Of a stretch of 5,481 nucleotides of DNA, positions 1 to 5,481 are shown piece by piece; position 1 is the stretch's first letter, and the number at the start of each line of letters is the position of its first letter. Origin of the DNA: a bacterium. Lineage in GTDB: Bacteria; Patescibacteriota; Patescibacteriia; 2-12-FULL-60-25. Position numbers and translations under genes: made by a program. The stretch lies in NCBI GenBank assembly GCA_020056125.1, contig JAGVIJ010000043.1, forward strand, positions 1 through 5,481, written 5' to 3'. The notes under the pieces were generated by a model. It had not been told where the DNA came from and made no database searches. It was given only the letters and a program-made list of their open reading frames with translations.

Positions 1-899
1 CCTGAATGCAGATCAGCATGAAACACGCCGTCGACTGTAATTTGTTCGATTAAATCTATGGCCAACTGCGCTCGCAAGGCCTCGGTGGGAATATCTTTAT
101 AGTCTGTCCGAACGAAACCCGCGCGCTCTTGATAAATGTTGTTGATTTTTTGTTCCAAATCAAGTTTGCGGGCTTGTTGTTTGGCTGCGCCCAGCGGCTC
201 ACGCGCCAATTTTTGGTACTCCTCCGCTTCAGCCAGATTCAAACCGGGCACGTATTCATCAATGAGCAATTGTAGATTGGCCACGCGGCTCTCGCCTCGG
301 CGCAGTAAAAAGGCGATATCAGGGACATCGAGCCGGATAGTTTCAGTCGGCAGAACGACACTGGCCTTGCGTTCGTAGAGGCGCTGATCAACATCATGTT
401 GTGCCGCACCCTCAAATCCAAAGTCAAATTCCTTGGTGCAAGCATCAACCACTTCTTTGAGTAGAAATTTTGGAACCTTGGCGCCGGCTTCGCTTAAAGC
501 ATCCATAACTTTTTCCAACACCTTGATATCTTCCTGAAAATTTTTGTCGATGGTGGGACGCGGAACTTTGACTACGACCGCTCTCCTCTCCGTGGTCCAA
601 GCTTTATGAGCTTGTTTAATGGAAGCGCTGCCCAGACACTCGCCTACCTCTGATATCTGGAACGGCGCTTGAGCGGTTGGCTTCCCTTCCATCAAACCTG
701 CGGTGCGCAGATAAGTAAAGACTCCGTATTTGGCGAATGGCGCAGCTTGATCGCGCAGCGATGAAAGCTCGGCTTTGACCTCGTCGCTCACCAAACCCCT
801 CTGTTCAGATAAGACCTGTCCGGCCTTAATGCCCACCACGCCGACTTGTTCCAAAAATAATCTGATGGTCTGCGCCGCGGTCAGTTTTTCTTTTTTTAA
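1..899 (-). other. ABC1/UbiB-like atypical kinase domain (N-lobe to start of catalytic loop)
   Basis: This is a domain within the giant gene, residues about 975 to 1,273. Motifs appear in family order. (1) A helix with RLFLEQVGVVGIKAGQVLSE at 983-1002 and just after, containing the KxGQ signature that folds over the active site in this family (bases 816-827), followed by a segment like the usual L.DxxPPF (LRDQAAPF). (2) The loop LGSASIKQAHKA at 1063-1074, equivalent to the family's A-rich nucleotide loop. (3) K1085 in VVVKVPRP (bases 555-572), the ATP-contacting lysine strand, close to the usual VKVQRP. (4) E1131-x-D1133 in the EFDF segment, followed by E1137 and two Ala, like the usual ELDFxxEAxN. 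(5) HADLHSG at the very edge, where D1270 is the expected catalytic Asp. The Asn after this Gly and the later DFG-type metal site fall outside the window. All visible key residues are intact, so I infer an active nucleotide-binding fold. Confidence 0.92.
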
Positions 900-3821
900 A
901 CGCAGCTCCTGCATTTTTTTAGTGATGGCCTGGAACAGTTCAACGCGGCGCGGAGTGGAATAGTGTTTAAAAACTTCGAAAAATATGATTTTTAACGTGG
1001 ATTCCATGGCCTCGTCCCCCTTGTCTTCTTTGAGCAGGGTTTGAAAGTTATTTTTATAAAATGATTCTAAAAATGAGTCGAAAATTTCACGTTGCCAGGG
1101 AAGGGAATTATCGTTGATTTCAAAGATTCCGTTCTCTCCCATCAGGGCGTTGTAGAGTACGGCTTTTCGTTCCGCGTGGCTCATCATCCAAAAGACTTCT
1201 TTTTCTTCGTCGGCATTTATTTTGAAGCGCTCTCCCTCCAAGAATCGGTCATCCGGAAGTTCCCCGCCAAAAATCCAGCCCAAAATTTTAGCGCGGCTGT
1301 TACGATCTTGGAAAACTGCCAGATAATTTTTTACGGCTTCCACGGGCGCAAACACGGTCTTCTCGCCTTTTGCCTCTTCAACCTGTGGGCGTCTGACCAG
1401 ATAGCTATAAGTAGCTTCTTCCACCTGGCGCACATGTTCCGGAGTGGTTGCGAAATCCAATGCGAAACGTTCCAGTAATTCATCTCGATTATAACTAGCC
1501 AGAGTAAAAGTTTGAGTAATGCGCCGCAAGACCGTGTCAAAAGCCTTGTCCCGCGCAGCGCGCTCTTCTGTTTGCGAGGGGGTTGCACCCGTAGGCAAAG
1601 TATCTTGATAAGTTGTGTTATAGATGGCGCGGATGCGTTCAGCCTCAAGCTCTATGGCGATGCGATCATAGCCTTCGGCTGTGCCATGGGTCATTTTCTG
1701 ACTGACTGCGTGGAGCACATCGGCCAGCTCAGCTTTTTCGTTGACATCGAACAGTTTTATTTTCGCGGCCAGACCCTCCACGCGGAACAGCGGATATTTG
1801 GTAAAATAAGCATCTTGTAAAATTCCGTCATCTTTTTCCGCGTAATGTTCATTTAAATCCACATCCGTGACGGTTAATTCAATCCCCTCTTCCGCCAGTT
1901 TCGGCGCCAGACGCGAGCTTTGAAGATAATTCCATAAACGTAAATGCAAAATATTTTCCAAATAAAAATCGCGCAAGAGGCAAGATTGCGGAATATGCTC
2001 CAGAACAAATTTCTGCAAATTGTCCGGGGAGAGCGGTTCGGGTTTTTGGCTCAAAGCTTGGGTGCGTAACTTAGCCATCTCTAAATTCGCCACAGCCGTG
2101 GTCAGGTGAGCCTTATAAGATTTATCGGTCATAGCCTCTCGGTTTGACTGGCGGCTAACGGAATCGGAAAATAAATACAACGAGCGGCTTGAGATGGTTT
2201 TTTCTTCCTGCCACTTTTCGCGCAAATCCTGCTTGCGTTTGGCGTGCGCTTCTTTATATATTTCATCCCAGTGCAAGGAAAAATATCTGGGGTTAGGATC
2301 GTGTTCAGTGGTATAAGAACCTTCCCACCAGCTCTCCGGACCGAGGCGTAAGGGGAATTTATCCGCATACTTCGGAAAAAGGCTTTGACGTGCTTCAGGT
2401 GGTAGTTTCTCTAGCCGGTCTTGGTAGGTCGCGGCTAGGAAAGCATTGTCGCCTTCCGTACCTTCCGAATAGTGATCTCGCACATAGCGATTCATGAGAT
2501 CGTGCGCACGGTTGGCTTGGGAGCCGTCCGGCACCTCTCTCTGCATGATTCTTAGATATTTTTTAGCTGCTTCCGGAGTTTTTTGCGGTTCTTTTTTCCA
2601 AGCTTCGTAGAGCAAAAAATCTTTAAAAAATCCTTCTTCCAGCCGGCTGGCGCGTTCAAACAATTTAGGTCGGTCGACACATGACTCTAAGGCTTGTTTG
2701 AATTCAAGCACGGTCTGCCATTGAATATCGCGGATACCGTGCATATAGGCTTTTTGCAGTTCCGGCTCTCCGGGCAGGCCCCATTTTTCCAAAGACTCTT
2801 TGGCTAATTTTCGGTATCTTTCGAGTGGCGGCAAGTTTTCTGCTGATTTATCTTTGGGTGCAAAGGGAGAGAGTCTTTGACCCATGTCATACAAAGTCGC
2901 GCCCAAGCGCGGATCCTCTGTAAAATCCCCAGGGAAATCAGATCCGACACGGTATCCAAGATCTTGGAACTGTTTGTATAAAAGTCCCTCTTCTTCCCAT
3001 AATTTTTTTAAAAAAAACGGCCAAGATAATGCACTACTGTTAGTCCTTCGTTCTACGGCTATACCCTCCAAAAGATATTGTAGGGCTTTTATATCCTCAA
3101 AAGCCTTTTGTTCTTGCGGCGTTTCCCAGAGCGGATTCTGGCGCTCCCATTCCAGCCGCGCTATGGTTTTGCGTATGGTGCGCAGTCCGTCAGGATCTTT
3201 TTCTTCCCATTTTTTTTGGTGTATTTTTTCTGCGGCCTTGAATATTTTGACTAATTCCGCATGTTTGGAAGTATCAACTTTGTCCAGCAGTGAGGGCGGA
3301 AAAAGATTGCCCATTAACAGATGCAACGCGATTTGTTGATCTGTGATGGAGATGTTGAGTTTTTTCGCCTGACGTTCATCCTCTAGCGTAATATAGCGAT
3401 CAATTCTTTTTAGGCTAAACATTGCGCCCGGGGGCAATTCTTTGAGTACTCCGAGTATGGGAGCGGACAGTTCGTCAGCCGGGTGCGTATCAAGATAGGT
3501 TTTTAACAGTTGATTGGCTAGCTCGGCTTCAACAGGGTTTTTACCTTGCAGCCCTTTTTGAATTTTAAGCAACATTGGATTGGGCGGTAGACGATCTAAA
3601 TCAAATCCCAAATTTTCCAGAAATACATCTCTCAATGATTTCAATTGATCACCCCTAAGTTCGTCCAGTCGGTGGATTTGTTGTAATGGTTCTCCGGCCA
3701 GGTAAGTTGCGGTTGTGGCGGGCGAGCCAAGCTTAAGTTCACGCTCAAATTCCTCGGGAGCGCGCGCGTGGCACAACCGTTCAAATAGAACTTCGTCTCT
3801 GATTTTTGGCGCTAAAGGCAT
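1..3821 (-). CDS. Giant protein with C-terminal ABC1/UbiB (AarF)-like atypical kinase domain, 3' end outside window
   Basis: The frame is open from the ATG at 3821-3819 to base 3, giving 1,273 complete codons with no stop; I translated every codon by hand. The protein continues beyond the left edge. Residues 1 to about 950 match no family I can name. They are rich in Glu, Lys, Arg and Leu, look largely helical, and show no signal peptide or membrane helix. From about residue 975 the sequence reads as an ABC1/UbiB/ADCK atypical kinase: KAGQ (K999-Q1002), GSASIKQAH (1064-1072), VVVKVPRP (K1085), EFDF with a following Glu (E1131, D1133, E1137) and HADLHS (1268-1273). Family members bind and hydrolyse ATP and in known cases support quinone biosynthesis or lipid handling; the substrate here is unknown. 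Usual bacterial UbiB proteins are about 500-560 residues with the kinase near the N-terminus, so this architecture is unusual. The start was chosen because the frame meets the stop of the preceding gene 3 bases upstream and the peptide begins plausibly (MPLAPKIRDEV). No Shine-Dalgarno sequence is seen. The kinase assignment is firm; the role of the rest is unknown. Confidence 0.93.
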   Translation of the reverse strand, partial: MPLAPKIRDEVLFERLCHARAPEEFERELKLGSPATTATYLAGEPLQQIHRLDELRGDQLKSLRDVFLENLGFDLDRLPPNPMLLKIQKGLQGKNPVEAELANQLLKTYLDTHPADELSAPILGVLKELPPGAMFSLKRIDRYITLEDERQAKKLNISITDQQIALHLLMGNLFPPSLLDKVDTSKHAELVKIFKAAEKIHQKKWEEKDPDGLRTIRKTIARLEWERQNPLWETPQEQKAFEDIKALQYLLEGIAVERRTNSSALSWPFFLKKLWEEEGLLYKQFQDLGYRVGSDFPGDFTEDPRLGATLYDMGQRLSPFAPKDKSAENLPPLERYRKLAKESLEKWGLPGEPELQKAYMHGIRDIQWQTVLEFKQALESCVDRPKLFERASRLEEGFFKDFLLYEAWKKEPQKTPEAAKKYLRIMQREVPDGSQANRAHDLMNRYVRDHYSEGTEGDNAFLAATYQDRLEKLPPEARQSLFPKYADKFPLRLGPESWWEGSYTTEHDPNPRYFSLHWDEIYKEAHAKRKQDLREKWQEEKTISSRSLYLFSDSVSRQSNREAMTDKSYKAHLTTAVANLEMAKLRTQALSQKPEPLSPDNLQKFVLEHIPQSCLLRDFYLENILHLRLWNYLQSSRLAPKLAEEGIELTVTDVDLNEHYAEKDDGILQDAYFTKYPLFRVEGLAAKIKLFDVNEKAELADVLHAVSQKMTHGTAEGYDRIAIELEAERIRAIYNTTYQDTLPTGATPSQTEERAARDKAFDTVLRRITQTFTLASYNRDELLERFALDFATTPEHVRQVEEATYSYLVRRPQVEEAKGEKTVFAPVEAVKNYLAVFQDRNSRAKILGWIFGGELPDDRFLEGERFKINADEEKEVFWMMSHAERKAVLYNALMGENGIFEINDNSLPWQREIFDSFLESFYKNNFQTLLKEDKGDEAMESTLKIIFFEVFKHYSTPRRVELFQAITKKMQELRLKKEKLTAAQTIRLFLEQVGVVGIKAGQVLSEQRGLVSDEVKAELSSLRDQAAPFAKYGVFTYLRTAGLMEGKPTAQAPFQISEVGECLGSASIKQAHKAWTTERRAVVVKVPRPTIDKNFQEDIKVLEKVMDALSEAGAKVPKFLLKEVVDACTKEFDFGFEGAAQHDVDQRLYERKASVVLPTETIRLDVPDIAFLLRRGESRVANLQLLIDEYVPGLNLAEAEEYQKLAREPLGAAKQQARKLDLEQKINNIYQERAGFVRTDYKDIPTEALRAQLAIDLIEQITVDGVFHADLHS
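900..3821 (-). other. Long unrecognised helical N-terminal region ahead of the kinase
   Basis: These are residues 1 to about 974 of the giant protein, which I cannot assign to a known family. The region is hydrophilic, with many Glu/Lys/Arg-Leu stretches and frequent Trp, Tyr and Phe, as expected of folded alpha-helical domains rather than disorder. Pro-rich breaks suggest several sub-domains: around 220-240, around 318-334 (SPFAPKDKSAENLPPLE) and around 740-752 (LPTGATPSQTEE). There are few Cys, no CxxC zinc ligands, no Walker A motif, no LPxTG motif and no transmembrane stretch. The block at about 880-975, just before the kinase, looks like a helical lead-in and could belong functionally to the kinase, since UbiB-type proteins have an N-terminal helical extension, though a much shorter one. 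Domain borders are estimates by eye. Confidence 0.6.
3003..3017 (-). repeat. T8A7 homopolymer block inside the giant gene
   Basis: On the minus strand the block reads eight T then seven A and encodes Phe-Phe-Leu-Lys-Lys (about residues 269-273). It contains T TTA AAA in the reading-frame phase typical of slippery sites. A -1 slip here would meet a TGA after about 22 codons, so it would truncate the protein. The main frame continues cleanly through it, so no error is apparent in this copy. Confidence 0.6.
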
Positions 3822-3827
3822 AAATTA
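3819..3827 (-). other. Gene junction: TAA, three bases, ATG, all in one frame
   Basis: On the minus strand the junction reads TAA TTT ATG: the stop of the upstream gene, one codon, then the start of the giant gene, all in the same frame. The 20 bases before this ATG are A/T-rich and hold no Shine-Dalgarno-like GGAGG or AGGA core. No promoter or terminator can fit between the genes. I infer a single mRNA and translation of the second gene by ribosomes that have just terminated on the first (termination-reinitiation coupling). Stop read-through would give a fused protein, but nothing seen here requires it. Confidence 0.7.
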
Positions 3828-5481
3828 AATGATTTTTTCATCAGGCTGGCACGCCTTCATCTCGTCTGGATCGTCGGCCATAGTGCGCATGAATTCTTCA
3901 TTGAAAATGCGGTTCAGCGCTTGCTTTTGTTGCCATCTTGTTTGAAGTTTTGCAGAGTCGCCTAGTACGGTTTTGACTTTTTGCCAGGCGCTCAACTCTT
4001 GTTCACGCGTCCAAAAGAATTCAGGCGGCAGGCCTTTTTGTTTAGCCCGATTCTCCAGAGCCGCTTTAACGCGCGCATCTAACTCCTTTTGCGTGGGTTC
4101 GCCATGCGCACCAGGTTCGGTAAATTTCCAACCTAACTGAATATATTTGCCAAAAAGGGTTTTTTTGAGCTTTAGCTTTAAAAGTGAGTCGTCGATTAAT
4201 GCTTTTAATCTGGGCTGGTGTTCAGTTAGTCTGACGAGCTCCAGGTGTTTGGCTAGCTCATCGACTTTTGTTATTTTTTCATGATCCGTAAGCGACCGTG
4301 TAAGAAAGTTGGAGAAATCCGGCTCCATCCCAGGCGGAAACCTAGCCTTTATGTCATAGCGCATGAATCTTACTGACGGAATGAATCTAAGATAATCGAT
4401 TAGTTCAGCTCGAGATCTTATTTGTTCTATGGATAAATTAGGTATTCGCTCCAAACTGTGTTTGGGGAGATCAAAAAAATAGCCAAAATACAGACCCTTT
4501 AGAATAAGGTATTGAGCTTCGGGATTTTCTTTGATTGGAACTCCAAACCGTTCTTTCAGCGCATTTTCAGATAATGTTTCATGTAATATACGGCCGGTCA
4601 TCCGAAAATAACGCCAAAGTGTGTTTTGCAGCGGGGTTTGGCCATCCGGTGTTTCCACTTTAGGGTCAAGTGCGCTTTCGGATATGCGCTGGATGCCGTG
4701 GTTGAGCAATGTTTCATGGATTGTGAATTGTTCCTCACGCGGAACCTTGGTTTCGGGAGAAGGATCGCTGGTTTGGGGCTGGGTTTTTTGGTAAACCGCT
4801 ACGCGCTGTTCAATTTTTTGTTTGACTATTCCTAAAAAATCACGATTAAAAGTAATTCCAGAGGTTTTAGGTTCAGATTCATTGTTTTTTTTCAACTCTT
4901 CGCCGGCCTCTCGTAGGGCTTTTATAAAGTCTTTTTTTGCATCGATTTTTTCGTCTGCATATCTTACGGTCTGAGAATTTCCGAAACAAATTGCTTGGGC
5001 GATTCCTGTTGTAGTCAGTTTTTCGGCGCGTTGTATCAATTCCGCATCGGTTTGGTTCCTTGAGTCGATTAAAACATTTCTCCACAACATGATCGCCTCC
5101 GGATTGTTCGCATCCAACAATTGTTGAGTGGTTTCAAATTTTATCTGATCAACCAATTCATTTTCCCTGCCGTGTTCAACCACAAAATCTACCACCGCTT
5201 GTTCATCCTTTAATCTGCGTTGGCTCGCCACAAATTCTTGAGCTAATGATTCTTTCGGTTCCGTTTCAAGCAACGCGGTAAAAAGGCCGGGCATCTTATT
5301 GTCTCGAGGAAGTGAGGTGCTAAAATGAGTCAGCTCGTAATAGGGCGTAAGGTAATTGTCGTATGGGGATTGGGGTTTTTTGTATTTCCCCTGCCGCATC
5401 TGCATGAAAAGATAGTTGGCTTGATGCAATACGGCTTGGGCGATACCCGTGTTTGTTTCCATGGCATGAATGGCGCCGGCC
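3825..5481 (-). CDS. Hypothetical helical protein, at least 551 residues, 5' end not resolved
   Basis: The frame ends at a TAA (3827-3825) and is open to the right edge. The first in-window ATG is at 5462, giving 545 residues. Six sense codons (AGAIHA) lie in frame upstream with no stop, and no purine-rich ribosome site precedes that ATG, so the true start may lie beyond the window. I do not recognise the family. The product is charged, rich in Glu, Lys, Gln and Leu, and probably mostly alpha-helical, with no signal peptide. The most hydrophobic stretch (ILKGLYFGYFFDL, about 320-332) is too short and aromatic for a confident membrane helix. Two polar linkers (about 191-202 and 224-245, the latter rich in Pro, Ser, Thr and Gln) suggest an N-terminal part to about 190, a short middle block and a C-terminal domain from about 246 to 545. 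The motif T-N/T-TGIAQA occurs at 3-10 and 150-157. Residues 525-545 form an acidic tail. The gene stands directly upstream of the kinase-bearing giant gene and shares its strand and frame, implying co-transcription and possibly a joint function. Confidence 0.85.
   Translation of the reverse strand, partial: AGAIHAMETNTGIAQAVLHQANYLFMQMRQGKYKKPQSPYDNYLTPYYELTHFSTSLPRDNKMPGLFTALLETEPKESLAQEFVASQRRLKDEQAVVDFVVEHGRENELVDQIKFETTQQLLDANNPEAIMLWRNVLIDSRNQTDAELIQRAEKLTTTGIAQAICFGNSQTVRYADEKIDAKKDFIKALREAGEELKKNNESEPKTSGITFNRDFLGIVKQKIEQRVAVYQKTQPQTSDPSPETKVPREEQFTIHETLLNHGIQRISESALDPKVETPDGQTPLQNTLWRYFRMTGRILHETLSENALKERFGVPIKENPEAQYLILKGLYFGYFFDLPKHSLERIPNLSIEQIRSRAELIDYLRFIPSVRFMRYDIKARFPPGMEPDFSNFLTRSLTDHEKITKVDELAKHLELVRLTEHQPRLKALIDDSLLKLKLKKTLFGKYIQLGWKFTEPGAHGEPTQKELDARVKAALENRAKQKGLPPEFFWTREQELSAWQKVKTVLGDSAKLQTRWQQKQALNRIFNEEFMRTMADDPDEMKACQPDEKII
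4992..5009 (-). repeat. Second copy of the TGIAQA motif in the upstream gene
   Basis: Residues 152-157 of the upstream protein repeat residues 5-10 exactly (TGIAQA), and the identity extends to 7 of 8 when T-N/T is included. The DNA shares an 11-base identical core (plus-strand 4993-5003 and 5434-5444). The flanking residues then diverge, so this may be the conserved core of an ancient internal duplication or a chance match. Confidence 0.4.
5433..5450 (-). repeat. First copy of the TGIAQA motif in the upstream gene
   Basis: These are residues 5-10 counted from the ATG at 5462. The motif lies almost at that ATG. If it is part of a structural repeat whose helix starts earlier, that would fit a true start further upstream, outside the window. 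Confidence 0.4.

Noticed and set aside
1331..1648. 105-codon minus-strand frame overlapping the giant gene in another phase
   Set aside because: The giant frame runs through without interruption and joins smoothly to the kinase domain. The alternative frame has no motif.
1092..1820. Plus-strand open frames of 128 and 102 codons
   Set aside because: Both are antisense to the continuous giant gene, with no ribosome site and no domain-like sequence.
2884..3339. 151-codon open frame on the plus strand
   Set aside because: It lies wholly inside the giant minus-strand gene. Its peptide is Ser/Cys-rich with no recognisable motif, as expected of an antisense shadow.
3825..3827. The TAA as a disabling mutation in a single gene (pseudogene)
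   Set aside because: The upstream protein ends in a plausible polar tail and an ATG follows 3 bases later, which is normal operon packing. The idea remains open only as stated in the findings.
3822..3860. Promoter or ribosome-binding site for the giant gene
   Set aside because: The A/T-rich stretch is coding sequence for the end of the upstream gene. No GGAGG-like core or paired -35/-10 boxes could be supported.
4467..4505. Possible membrane helix in the upstream protein (about residues 320-332)
   Set aside because: The hydrophobic run is only about 12-13 residues, contains Lys and is bounded by charged residues, so a buried amphipathic helix is more likely.
1..5481. Recoded TGA (as in some Gracilibacteria and SR1 lineages)
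   Set aside because: More than 1,800 in-frame codons contain no TGA, so the standard code explains both genes.

Overview
The window carries two large protein genes, both on the minus strand and both cut by a window edge. No plus-strand gene, RNA gene, mobile element, CRISPR array or gene-free stretch is visible. Reading the minus strand, the order is gene A (from beyond base 5481 down to 3825, end complete) and then gene B (start at 3821, running off the left edge at base 1). The two are separated by 3 bases and lie in the same reading frame, so one TAA is the only stop in about 5.4 kb of that frame. They look like consecutive genes of one operon, and the second is probably translated by coupling to the first.

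Gene B is the informative one. Its 1,273 visible codons begin with about 950 residues of soluble, charged, mostly helical-looking sequence that I do not recognise. They end in a clear ABC1/UbiB/ADCK (AarF) atypical kinase domain. The family's KxGQ motif, the GSAS-type nucleotide loop, the VKV lysine, the ExD motif and the start of the catalytic HADxHxGN motif are all present, in the right order. The window ends exactly inside that catalytic motif, so the metal-binding half of the kinase lies to the left. Usual bacterial UbiB proteins are about 500-560 residues with the kinase near the N-terminus. Here the kinase sits at the back of a protein that must exceed 1,273 residues.

Gene A encodes at least 551 residues of charged, helix-rich, apparently cytoplasmic protein with no family I can name. 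It has low-complexity linkers and a short sequence (T-N/T-TGIAQA) that occurs twice, about 147 residues apart. Its reading frame has no stop before the right edge, so the ATG at 5462 is only one possible start.

Organism: a bacterium using the standard code (no in-frame TGA in either gene), with fairly balanced base composition, very tight gene packing and very long proteins of unknown function. This would suit an uncultivated lineage such as Patescibacteria/CPR, but that is a guess from style and no marker gene confirms it. A reasonable working model is that gene A supplies a partner or scaffold for the gene B kinase-like protein. Only gene order supports this.
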